Shown here in pieces: positions 1-6,204 of a stretch of DNA of 23,088 nucleotides. The notes beneath the pieces were generated by a model. It saw nothing but the letters and a program-made list of their open reading frames with translations. It had not been told where the DNA came from and searched no databases. Source of the DNA: JAJFFW01 sp963922595 (GTDB taxonomy: Bacteria > Pseudomonadota > Alphaproteobacteria > Caulobacterales > Parvularculaceae); contig CAWUIM010000050.1 of NCBI GenBank assembly GCA_963922595.1, forward strand, positions 1-23,088, in the 5' to 3' direction. The position numbers and the translations under genes were made by a program. Numbering within the stretch: position 1 is the first letter of the stretch; each line of letters begins with the position of its first letter.

Positions 1-394
1 CCGCGTTCGCAGCGCCGGCCTCGCCGATCGCGACCGTGGCGACCGGCACGCCCGCGGGCATCTGGACGATCGACAAGAGACTGTCGAGGCCGTTGAGGCT
101 TTTGCTCTGAACGGGCACGCCGATCACGGGCAGGGGGGTCATCGCCGCGACCATGCCTGGCAGGTGCGCCGCGCCGCCGGCGCCGGCGATGATCACTTTG
201 AGGCCGCGATCTTTCGCTTCTTTTGCATAAGCCGAGAGGCGGTCAGGCGTGCGGTGAGCGGAGACGATCTTCGTCTCGTAAGGGGCTTTGAGCGCATCCA
301 GCATGTCGGCGGCTTTGCGCATGGTGGCCCAATCGGATTGCGATCCCATGATCAGTCCGACAAGTGGCGCATCCCGGTCAGATCGCGTGCTCAT
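1..394 (-). CDS. purE: N5-carboxyaminoimidazole ribonucleotide mutase, 5' part (runs off the window)
   Basis: PurE converts N5-CAIR to CAIR in de novo purine synthesis in the cytoplasm. The 131 visible residues, starting at the ATG at 394, show the class I PurE signatures: GSQSDW near residues 17-22 (phosphate and substrate loop), SAHRTP near 46-51, containing the catalytic His of the family, and GAGGAAHLPGM near 70-80. The usual length is about 160-170 residues, so roughly the last fifth lies beyond the left edge. In most proteobacteria purK follows directly, which would be outside the window. The leader upstream contains a terminator-like hairpin reading in the same direction, described separately. 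Identity is very secure; only the C-terminus is unseen. Confidence 0.96.
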   Translation of the reverse strand, partial: MSTRSDRDAPLVGLIMGSQSDWATMRKAADMLDALKAPYETKIVSAHRTPDRLSAYAKEAKDRGLKVIIAGAGGAAHLPGMVAAMTPLPVIGVPVQSKSLNGLDSLLSIVQMPAGVPVATVAIGEAGAANA

Positions 395-466
395 GCCCAA
401 TCTCCGCTGTAGAAAGCGGCGCTTATATCAGGGTTGCGGACGCCTGCAACAGAGGGAAAGGGAGGG

Positions 467-517
467 AAAAAGGAGACGGCGGTCATCTGGACGGGGGCGC
501 ATGCGACCGCCGCCTCC
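467..517 (-). terminator. Terminator-like hairpin in the purE leader (possible attenuator)
   Basis: Read on the minus strand, a 13-nt arm (complement of 505-517) pairs with the complement of 472-484 at 12 of 13 positions, with a 20-nt loop. It is followed at once by five T residues (complement of 467-471). That is the form of an intrinsic terminator. It lies 73 nt before the purE start, and no minus-strand gene is visible upstream that it would end, so it may interrupt the purE leader transcript conditionally. No alternative antiterminator stem was established. Confidence 0.45.
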
Positions 518-607
518 TCTTTGCTCTGCGGGGTTTGGGCGCGCTTGAGAAGGGGACGAGCGCACTCCCAACTGTTGGCCATTGTTTATGGACGGCCAAA
601 TTCCGCA

Positions 608-626
608 GGTTACAAATGTCGTAACC
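608..626. promoter_or_regulatory. Perfect inverted repeat GGTTAC-N7-GTAACC, possible operator
   Basis: GGTTAC at 608-613 and GTAACC at 621-626 are exact reverse complements separated by 7 bp, a spacing suited to a dimeric regulator. The site lies between the divergent purE and GGDEF genes, so it could control either. I do not recognise the cognate factor, and a chance origin is possible for a 6-bp half-site. Confidence 0.3.
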
Positions 627-764
627 GCGCCCCTTTGCTCAAGGCGTATGCGCCAGGGCGTGTCAAATTTGCGCCGAGTTGCAATACGCATAGCCTAAGC
701 CGGAAAATCGGCGCATTTTCCCTCCAGTCTTGCGGCGGGGCGCAAACCGACAAAGCTTTATGAA

Positions 765-1481
765 ATGAAGATCGGCAAAGACAAACGGGCGACCCCCATC
801 AGCCGGGCCGCCGAAAAGGGAGCGGCGCCGCGGGCGGCGAAAAATGACGCCGTGGCGGCGGTCGATGAAGTCTCGTTTGTGGGCGTGCCGGAAAGCGAGC
901 TGACCCCGCGCGTGCGCAAGGCGTTGCTGAGCCTCATGGAAGAGGTGCGCGCGTTGCGCGCCGAGCTTGATCAGGCGCGCGCGGAAATGCGGGACTTAAA
1001 AACGCTCGCCGACACCGACCCGCTGCTTGGCGTTTTAAACCGGCGCGCGTTCGTTGCGGAACTGAACCGGACGCTTGCGCTGATTGAACGATACGCCGTC
1101 CCGGCCAGTCTCATCTTCATTGATCTCAATGATATGAAAAAAGTGAACGACGCCCATGGCCATTCGATCGGCGATCGCGCGCTGAAACACGTGTCGGGTC
1201 TTATCGCTCAAAACATCCGCCAGACCGACGCCCTTGGGCGGCTCGGCGGCGATGAGTTCGGCCTGCTCCTGACCCAAACGGAAGCGGCGGACGCGCGCAC
1301 GAAAGCCGTCTCGCTTCAACAGCTCATTGCTGGCGAACCTCTGACCGTCGATGGCGAAAAGGTGTTCCTTAACATCGCGTGCGGCGCGGTCGCTCTATCG
1401 AAGGAAATCTCTGCGGAGGAGGCGCTCGATAAGGCCGATGCGGATATGTACGCGCGCAAACGCGACGCCAAGAGTGAATAA
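765..1481 (+). CDS. GGDEF-domain diguanylate cyclase
   Basis: This 238-residue soluble protein probably makes cyclic di-GMP from two GTP. Residues 1-45 are a low-complexity basic and Ala-rich head. Residues 50-82 look like a coiled coil that leads into the DTDPLLGVLNRR signature (83-94), typical of the linker before GGDEF domains. The active-site loop GGDEF is intact at 161-165. An allosteric inhibition site, RQTD (152-155), sits exactly five residues upstream, so product feedback is expected. There is no transmembrane segment and no recognisable sensor domain, so the input must come through the N-terminal helix or a partner. It converges on the DUF465 gene with a 10-bp gap. The start at 765 is the first ATG in frame; no strong ribosome site is visible. 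Confidence 0.93.
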   Translation: MKIGKDKRATPISRAAEKGAAPRAAKNDAVAAVDEVSFVGVPESELTPRVRKALLSLMEEVRALRAELDQARAEMRDLKTLADTDPLLGVLNRRAFVAELNRTLALIERYAVPASLIFIDLNDMKKVNDAHGHSIGDRALKHVSGLIAQNIRQTDALGRLGGDEFGLLLTQTEAADARTKAVSLQQLIAGEPLTVDGEKVFLNIACGAVALSKEISAEEALDKADADMYARKRDAKSE

Positions 1482-1491
1482 GCGCGACGCC

Positions 1492-1791
1492 CTATGCGAT
1501 GATGTCTGGCGTCACGGAATTTTTTAGTTTCTGGATTTCGTCCTTAAGCTGAAGCTTTTTCTTTTTCAGACGCGCGACGATCAGCCGGTCATGGTGGGGC
1601 TGCGAGGTCAGGGCGTCGATCGCGGCGCCAAGGTCGCGATGGTCGTCTTCAAGGGCGGCGATCCTGATTTGCAGCGCTTCATCGTTTGCGCCGGTTTTGG
1701 CTTTTTTCGTTTCGGGCGGCGCGGCGGCGTCATTTGAAGCAACCACTTTAAAACGGCTATGTTCAAGAGGCGGCTCTTTATCTTTCGTCAT
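1492..1791 (-). CDS. DUF465 (YdcH-like) family protein with N-terminal extension
   Basis: The 99-residue product has a disordered head of about 40 residues followed by a charged coiled-coil hairpin (about 43-94). The pattern L..L...H..L.AAI, then HD...V..LK..KL.LKDEI..L, is that of DUF465/YdcH. The molecular role of this family is not known. The start ATG at 1791 lies inside the end of the preceding DUF2390 gene (14-bp overlap, ATGACGAAAGATAA), which implies translational coupling. An open frame continues further upstream in this phase, but it overlaps the neighbour entirely and has no family similarity, so I rejected the longer form. It is the last gene of the ubiX-DUF2390-DUF465 operon. A shorter paralogue lies at 3065-3238. 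Confidence 0.85.
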   Translation of the reverse strand: MTKDKEPPLEHSRFKVVASNDAAAPPETKKAKTGANDEALQIRIAALEDDHRDLGAAIDALTSQPHHDRLIVARLKKKKLQLKDEIQKLKNSVTPDIIA

Positions 1792-2329
1792 GCGCGTTGC
1801 TCGTTTCAAGGCGTGCGTCCGGGTGCGCCGTTTCCAGAAGCTCTTCCAACAGCGAGACGCTGAAGCCGCTGACCGAACCGGCGCCCGCCAGAGCGGCGTA
1901 GCCGGCGAGGTTGCGCCGCGCCCGCTCCTCCATGGTTCCCGATGTCGCGGGTTGTAGGACCTCGCGGGCGAGCTTGTCCAGCATCGCCTGTTCGATTTCT
2001 TCCGCATCAAGCTCGGCTTTCTTGACCCGCTCGCGCAAGCGTTGGGCCATGGCGGGATCGGCTTGCGGCGGCGGCGATTTCAAGCGCTTGCGCACAGCCC
2101 GCAATTCGACAGTGACGCCGCTCGCCCAACCGGACGTCAGATCATGCGCCTTACGCAATGCGAGTTCTGGAAGCTGTTCAAAACGCTCCGCGCACCACAG
2201 GCACCAGAGCATGACATTCACGTTGAGGCCGAAATCATCCTGAAGTTTCAACAAGACGCTCGCGACGCCCTTTTGCGCGTAACGGTCAAGGGACCATTCC
2301 CAGAAACTATGAGGCCCCTCAACGCTCAT
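1778..2329 (-). CDS. TIGR02444/DUF2390 family protein
   Basis: This 183-residue soluble protein opens with the family hallmark: FWEWSLDRYAQKGV (9-22), LQDDFGLNVN (28-37) and WCLWCA (42-47). The function of the family is not established. The remainder is helical and rich in charged residues; the span from about residue 90 to 125 looks like a coiled coil. The start codon shares one base with the ubiX stop (TGATG), and its 3' end overlaps the DUF465 gene by 14 bp, so the three genes are almost certainly one transcript. The gene-family call is firm from the N-terminal motif; nothing in the sequence indicates a biochemical role. Confidence 0.86.
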   Translation of the reverse strand: MSVEGPHSFWEWSLDRYAQKGVASVLLKLQDDFGLNVNVMLWCLWCAERFEQLPELALRKAHDLTSGWASGVTVELRAVRKRLKSPPPQADPAMAQRLRERVKKAELDAEEIEQAMLDKLAREVLQPATSGTMEERARRNLAGYAALAGAGSVSGFSVSLLEELLETAHPDARLETSNAHDER

Positions 2330-2916
2330 CAGCCGCGCTTGCCTTTTTCGAGATCCTCGCCCCAGCGTTTGGTGACGGAGGCTTCGATCCCGAAGAGGTC
2401 AAGCGTGCGGCCGACGGACTGGTCCACAAGCGCCTCTACAGATTTCGGCTCTGCGTAAAACGCCGGGAGGGGCGGCGCGACAATGGCGCCCATTTCCGTC
2501 AGCGACGTCATGGTCCGCAAGTGGCCAAGATGAAAAGGCGTCTCGCGCACCATCAACACAAGCTTGCGGCGTTCTTTCAAGACGACGTCGGCGGCGCGCG
2601 AAATAAGGTTCGAGGTGACGCCGGTGGCGATCTCGGACATTGTCTTCACCGAGCAGGGCGTGATCAGCATGCCGATTGTTTTGAAAGACCCCGATGAAAT
2701 CGGCGCGCCGATATCGCCGATGGCGTAGCGATGGTCGGCGAGGGCGGCGAGGTCCGCCGCTTTCATGTCCAGCTCATAGGAGAGCGTCATTTCGGCAGCT
2801 TTGCTGACGACAAGGTGGGTCTCCACGGACGCCTCGCGCAACAGCTCGAGCGCGCGTTTGGCGTAAACAACGCCCGACGCGCCGGTGACCCCGACAATTA
2901 GTTTCTGATTTTTCAT
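2329..2916 (-). CDS. ubiX: UbiX-type flavin prenyltransferase
   Basis: UbiX prenylates FMN to give the prenyl-FMN cofactor needed by UbiD-type decarboxylases, including the ubiquinone pathway enzyme. The 195-residue length is typical. Visible motifs are GVTGASG (9-15, FMN phosphate loop), ISSGSF around 93-98, TPCSVKTMSEIATG around 106-119, RETP near 144-147 and the C-terminal AFYAEP around 172-177. All match the UbiX/Pad1 fold. The start at ATG 2916 has no clear ribosome site. A TTGAAA box sits about 37 bp upstream, so a short-leader or leaderless transcript is possible. It is the first gene of a three-gene operon; no ubiD is visible in this window. Confidence 0.95.
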   Translation of the reverse strand: MKNQKLIVGVTGASGVVYAKRALELLREASVETHLVVSKAAEMTLSYELDMKAADLAALADHRYAIGDIGAPISSGSFKTIGMLITPCSVKTMSEIATGVTSNLISRAADVVLKERRKLVLMVRETPFHLGHLRTMTSLTEMGAIVAPPLPAFYAEPKSVEALVDQSVGRTLDLFGIEASVTKRWGEDLEKGKRG

Positions 2917-3004
2917 AGTTAATACAATGCGATATCCGCATACTTTTCAAGGGTTGGCGAAAGTGTGCCCGCCGATCGTTCAGATTTGGTTAGCCATAGG
3001 CCGG

Positions 3005-3033
3005 TCGACAATAGCGGCATTTTGGTATTTAAT
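3005..3033 (+). promoter_or_regulatory. Predicted housekeeping promoter for the small DUF465 gene
   Basis: TCGACA (3005-3010) and TTTAAT (3028-3033) each match the bacterial -35/-10 consensus at 5 of 6 positions, with an ideal 17-bp spacer. The predicted start near 3040 gives a short leader that contains AGGAGG at 3051-3056, eight bases before the ATG at 3065. Divergent ubiX lies on the other side. Confidence 0.55.
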
Positions 3034-3064
3034 TTAGTGTCACAAAAAATAGGAGGCCTTGACT

Positions 3065-3238
3065 ATGGCGATGGAAGCACACCTGCAAACGCTCAACCAG
3101 CGGCATCAGGAGCTTGAGGCGGCGATCACCTCTGAAATGAAACATCCAAGCCATGACGATATGAAGGTCCATGAACTAAAAAGACTAAAGCTGAAAATTA
3201 AGGACGAAATTCGCGAGCTTGAGCAAAAAGCAAGCTGA
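3065..3238 (+). CDS. Short DUF465 (YdcH-like) family protein
   Basis: This is a 57-residue gene, easily missed for its size. The peptide is a helical hairpin: residues 3-25 carry L..L..RH.ELE.AI, then HPSHDDMKV (27-35), then LKRLKLKIKDEIREL (38-52). It matches the core DUF465 pattern almost end to end and is a paralogue of the product of 1492-1791. The start is well supported: a perfect AGGAGG at an 8-nt spacing, a consensus-like promoter just upstream, and a strong terminator 25 bp after the stop. It is therefore a monocistronic, probably well-expressed gene. The biological role of DUF465 is unknown. Confidence 0.9.
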   Translation: MAMEAHLQTLNQRHQELEAAITSEMKHPSHDDMKVHELKRLKLKIKDEIRELEQKAS

Positions 3239-3263
3239 CAAGCGCCACTAGAAAAAATAACCG

Positions 3264-3295
3264 GAAGCGCCCGTCAAGGGCGCTTCTCTTATTTT
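3264..3295 (+). terminator. Intrinsic terminator of the short DUF465 gene
   Basis: GAAGCGCCC (3264-3272) and GGGCGCTTC (3278-3286) form a perfect 9-bp stem with a 5-nt loop, followed by TCTTATTTT. An A-rich stretch on the left side (3251-3260) could let it work on the other strand too. Confidence 0.85.
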
Positions 3296-3325
3296 GAAAT
3301 ACGGATTAATCAGGACACCTCCTAA

Positions 3326-4105
3326 ATGGCGGATCGCACAGTAGTTATTACGGGCGCAGGACGCACGATCGGTCAGGCTTGCGCGCAACGGTTTGCGCAG
3401 GAAGGCGACAATCTGATCCTCGCGGGCAAGAGCGAAGAAAAGCTGGCCCTCGTCGCCGACGGATTGCGTGAAGGCGGGGCTGATGTCAGCATCGTCTGCG
3501 CGGAAACCTTCAACAAGCTCCATGTGCATAACATTATCGCCGAGGCGCTCGAGACGTTTGGGCGCGTCGATGTCTTGGCGCACACGCGCATGACGCCGTC
3601 GTCGAGCGATTTTTTCGAGCTTGGCGAAGAGGACTTCGATCAGGCGGTGGCGGAAAACTTGCGCAGCGCCTTTCTCGTCAATCAGGCGTTCGCCAAACAT
3701 CTTGTGAAGCAACATGAAGACCCCGCGACCAATGACGGCGGCGGCGTGATCATCAACCTGGTGGCCGATGAGGCGAGCGCCGCCCGGTCCGATCAGGCTG
3801 CGTTCGCGGCGGCGGAAGCGGGCGTGGAGAGCATGACGCGCGTTGTTGCGAATGTGCTGGCGCCAATCGGCGGACGGGCCAACTGCGTCAGTGTCGGCGC
3901 GGTGAAGCCATGGCTTAAAACAGACGCGGCGCGCGATATAGCGCGGCGCGAAACGCCGCTCTCCCGCGCTGCGGATCCGTCAGAAGTGGCGGAAACAATA
4001 TTTTTCCTCGCCTCGCCAGGCGCGGCCTTCATCACCGGCCAGACCGTGACAGTCGACGGCGGCCGGCGCGTCTATAGTCCCACAGAGGATGAGGGCGCGG
4101 GGTAA
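3326..4105 (+). CDS. SDR-fold protein lacking the catalytic triad
   Basis: The 259-residue length and the fold are those of classical short-chain dehydrogenases. TGAGRTIGQACA (9-20) is the nucleotide-binding loop, and the C-terminal FITGQTVTVDGGR (235-247) is the usual SDR ending. The active site is not intact. The usual YxxSK segment reads FAAAE (160-164), so Tyr becomes Phe, Ser becomes Ala and Lys becomes Glu. The catalytic Ser region reads INLVADEA (143-150) with no Ser, and the NNAG motif is replaced by AHTR (85-88). Only the structural Asn (111) remains. It probably binds NAD(P) or a ligand without ordinary oxidoreductase activity; this is inference. Upstream lies the DUF465 terminator, so it is likely transcribed alone. 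The reading frame is intact with normal codon use. Confidence 0.88.
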   Translation: MADRTVVITGAGRTIGQACAQRFAQEGDNLILAGKSEEKLALVADGLREGGADVSIVCAETFNKLHVHNIIAEALETFGRVDVLAHTRMTPSSSDFFELGEEDFDQAVAENLRSAFLVNQAFAKHLVKQHEDPATNDGGGVIINLVADEASAARSDQAAFAAAEAGVESMTRVVANVLAPIGGRANCVSVGAVKPWLKTDAARDIARRETPLSRAADPSEVAETIFFLASPGAAFITGQTVTVDGGRRVYSPTEDEGAG

Positions 4106-4112
4106 TCGGCGA

Positions 4113-4799
4113 TTAGGAGGCGTCGCCTTCAGCGGGCGCGTCGCCGAGATTTGCGAACACCTTATCGAGATCGACCTCATCGGGATTAGTCGTAGCTTCA
4201 GCAGGTTCAGGAACTGTTTCTTCCGCAGGCTGAAGGGGTGCGCCCGCGTCAACGGGTTTTGGATTGAGCTTCGCTGCTTTCGCCGCCGCTTTGCGCACCA
4301 GCGCGTCAAGCTCGATTTGCGTGCACAGGCCGAGACCTACGGGGTCTTGCGGCTGAATATTGGCCGAGTTCCAGTGGGTGCGGTCGCGCACCGCGACGAT
4401 GGTCGACTTTGTGGTGCCGAGCAGTTTGCCGATCTGGCCGTCGGAAATTTCCGGGTGATTGCGCACGATCCAGGCGATGGCGTCAGGGCGGTTCTGGCGC
4501 TTGGAGACCGGCGTATAACGCGGCGCTTTTTTCTTGGCTTCCGGCACCAGCGTTTTCGGCCGCGACAATTTCATCTTGTAGCCGTCATCGGCCTCGGCTT
4601 TCTCGATCTCCTCGCGCGTCAATTGGTGGTTGGTCACCGGATTAATGCCGCGCACGCCGGCCGCTACGTCGCCGTCGGCGATCCCTTTGACTTGCAGCGG
4701 ATGCAAAACGCAGAACTCGGCGATCTGATCGAATGTGAGCGACGTGTTATCGATCAGCCAGACGGCGGTCGCGAGGGGCATCAGGGGTTGGTCGGCCAT
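4113..4799 (-). CDS. trcR: DUF1013 protein, TrcR-like cell-cycle transcriptional regulator
   Basis: The 228-residue product matches the alphaproteobacterial DUF1013 family, annotated in databases as cell cycle transcriptional regulator TrcR. The conserved start MADQPLMPLATAVWLIDNT is followed by two helix-turn-helix-like segments: TFDQIAEFCVLHPLQVKGIA (about 22-41) and IAWIVRNHPEISDGQIGKLL (about 108-127), the latter leading into TKSTIVAVRDRTHWN. The middle (about 68-100) is basic. The last 60 residues are an acidic, Pro/Ala-rich tail, probably disordered. GGAG sits 9-10 nt before the ATG. A long antiparallel open frame covers the gene but has no family features. The DNA target cannot be read from the sequence. 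Confidence 0.87.
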   Translation of the reverse strand: MADQPLMPLATAVWLIDNTSLTFDQIAEFCVLHPLQVKGIADGDVAAGVRGINPVTNHQLTREEIEKAEADDGYKMKLSRPKTLVPEAKKKAPRYTPVSKRQNRPDAIAWIVRNHPEISDGQIGKLLGTTKSTIVAVRDRTHWNSANIQPQDPVGLGLCTQIELDALVRKAAAKAAKLNPKPVDAGAPLQPAEETVPEPAEATTNPDEVDLDKVFANLGDAPAEGDAS

Positions 4800-4882
4800 G
4801 GGTCGTCTCCAAATAAATCTGTCTACCGGCGCTCCGGTCCGCCGGAGGGCCGCGCTAACGCCCGGATTTTCGGGGAAAGCGC

Positions 4883-4899
4883 CGCGTGAAATTCACGCG
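4883..4899. repeat. Perfect inverted repeat CGCGTGA-N3-TCACGCG
   Basis: It is a 7-bp perfect palindromic arm with a 3-bp centre, located in the 121-bp gap between the quinone oxidoreductase gene and the trcR-like gene, both on the minus strand. It may be the hairpin that ends the first gene's transcript (no T-run follows) or an operator for the second. A second short hairpin, CTCCGG-tccg-CCGGAG, lies at 4832-4847. Confidence 0.35.
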
Positions 4900-4920
4900 T
4901 CTTCCCGGCATATAGGCTGT

Positions 4921-5982
4921 TTACGGCGCGGCGCCAAGCGAATCATCGGTGATTTTGAGGACAATTTTGCCAATATGATCACCGGCTTCCATGCGCCGGT
5001 GAGCGTCCGCGGCCGCCGCCAGCCGGAAGGTCTGGTCCAGCACGGGGGCGAGTTTCCCGGCCTCAAACAAGGGCCATACATCGCGTTTCAGGCAATGGGC
5101 GAGGCGGGCTTTTTCGTGAGGCCCGCGCGCTTTCATGGTCGAGCCGGAAAGGCGCAATTGTTTACGCATAACCATCATCACATTGATGGTCGCTTCCATG
5201 CCGCGCAGGAACGCGATTGAGACATGGCGGCCGCCGAAATTGAGCGCCTCCAGATTGCGCGCCACGAAATCGCCGCCCGCCATATCGAGGACCACATCGG
5301 CGCCGCCCAGTTTTTCGATTTCTTTCTCCCAGGCGTCCTCCTTGTAATTGAACGCCCTGTCGGCCCCGAGCTCTCCGGCCGCGGCGCATTTCTCCGCTGA
5401 TCCGGCGGTCGCGAAGACGCGCGCGCCCATGGCCTTGGCGAGCGTGATCGCGGTGACGCCGATCCCGCTCGTGGCGCCGTGAACGAGCAGCGTTTCAGAG
5501 ATTTTCAAACGCGCATCGTCAAAAACATTCGCATAGACCGTAAAGAATGTTTCGGGGATCGCGGCCGCCTGGATAAATGAAAACCCCTCCGGGATCGGAA
5601 GAACCGCGCCATGGTGGACGCTCGCATACTCTGCGTAGGAGCCGCCGGGCAGAAGCGCGCAAACCCTCTCGCCGACGCGGAAACGGTCGACGTCTGTTCC
5701 GACGGCGACGATCTCGCCCGCGCATTCAAGACCCGGAATGTCGGTGGCGCGCGCGCGCGAAGGCGCGCCATCTTTGTTGTCGCCCGCCTTTGCGGGCAGG
5801 AGCGGCGGCGGATACATCCCGAGGCGCTGCAAGACCTCAGGCCGGTTGACGCCCGCCGCATGGATTTTGATCAGCACCTCTTCCTTGTCCACCGCCGGAA
5901 CCGGCCGGTCGCACAAAGCCAGCTTTTCCGGACCTCCAGGCTCGGTGATTTCGATCGCTTTCATGGTTTTGGGCAGGGTCAT
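4921..5982 (-). CDS. NAD(P)H quinone oxidoreductase, PIG3 family (zinc-independent MDR), with insertion
   Basis: The 353-residue protein follows the PIG3/TIGR02824 quinone oxidoreductase pattern: MKAIEITEPGGPEKL at 7-21, AAGVNRPEVLQR at 42-53, DIPGLECAGEIVAVG at 81-95, AIPETFFTVYANVF at 141-154, and the NADPH-binding HGATSGIGVTA at 168-178. No catalytic zinc ligands are seen, as expected for this group. It likely reduces quinones or enones with NADPH in the cytoplasm. The family is usually about 325-335 residues. The excess is largely a Pro/Ala/Arg-rich stretch at 61-80 between YPPP and DIPGLE, encoded by palindromic DNA (listed separately). GAGGAGA precedes the ATG at 5982 and supports this start. 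Confidence 0.92.
   Translation of the reverse strand: MTLPKTMKAIEITEPGGPEKLALCDRPVPAVDKEEVLIKIHAAGVNRPEVLQRLGMYPPPLLPAKAGDNKDGAPSRARATDIPGLECAGEIVAVGTDVDRFRVGERVCALLPGGSYAEYASVHHGAVLPIPEGFSFIQAAAIPETFFTVYANVFDDARLKISETLLVHGATSGIGVTAITLAKAMGARVFATAGSAEKCAAAGELGADRAFNYKEDAWEKEIEKLGGADVVLDMAGGDFVARNLEALNFGGRHVSIAFLRGMEATINVMMVMRKQLRLSGSTMKARGPHEKARLAHCLKRDVWPLFEAGKLAPVLDQTFRLAAAADAHRRMEAGDHIGKIVLKITDDSLGAAP
5745..5797. repeat. Palindromic in-frame insertion inside the quinone oxidoreductase gene
   Basis: Two adjacent hairpins occupy the segment encoding the extra residues. TGGCGCGC (5745-5752) pairs with GCGCGCCA (5763-5770), and GCCCGC (5782-5787) pairs with GCGGGC (5792-5797) across CTTT. The encoded peptide interrupts an otherwise continuous family motif (YPPP / DIPGLE) and adds about 16 residues without breaking the frame. 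It resembles the protein-coding palindromic elements known from alphaproteobacteria such as Rickettsia, but no second copy is visible here. Confidence 0.45.
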
Positions 5983-6123
5983 GCGAAGGTCTCCTCGGTC
6001 TTCCTGCTACCGATGTCTCACGGCGGGAGCAAGCGGTTCATTGACAGAGCGCGCGTTCGCAATGCGGCCGTCGTCTGCGCGCTGCGGCGACCGACAAAAA
6101 ACCTTCGGCGATTTTAAACCGCT

Positions 6124-6139
6124 TGTGATCCCGGTCACA
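6124..6139. promoter_or_regulatory. CRP/FNR-type operator TGTGA-N6-TCACA
   Basis: The sequence TGTGATCCCGGTCACA is a perfect match to the TGTGA-N6-TCACA consensus of CRP-family regulators, with both half-sites intact. It lies about 65 bp before the start of the exported protein gene at 6205 and about 140 bp from the divergent quinone oxidoreductase start. Its position favours control of the exported protein. Which CRP/FNR homologue would bind is unknown. Confidence 0.55.
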
Positions 6140-6204
6140 GGCCCGGCGGGGGCGGGCGCCCATTTCAAATTTACTGGAAGCGACACTCAAAAGGGGAGAG
6201 ACTA

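Larger units (their letters stand above)
395..764. other. Divergent intergenic region between purE and the GGDEF gene
   Basis: This 370-bp stretch separates purE (leftward) from the diguanylate cyclase (rightward) and must carry both promoters. Several short open frames cross it on both strands, but none has a plausible ribosome site, domain or consistent codon use, so I do not call a gene. It holds a terminator-like hairpin in the purE leader (467-517) and a perfect 6+6 inverted repeat (608-626). I could not identify convincing -35/-10 elements for either gene. Confidence 0.6.

Noticed and set aside
1792..2010. N-terminal extension of the 99-residue DUF465 protein
   Set aside because: It lies wholly within the DUF2390 gene in another frame, and the coupled ATG at 1791 gives a sensible family member.
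4089..4889. Long plus-strand open frame (266 codons) opposite the TrcR-like gene
   Set aside because: It is antiparallel to a gene with clear family motifs, has no ribosome site or recognisable domain, and is the expected shadow of GC-rich coding DNA.
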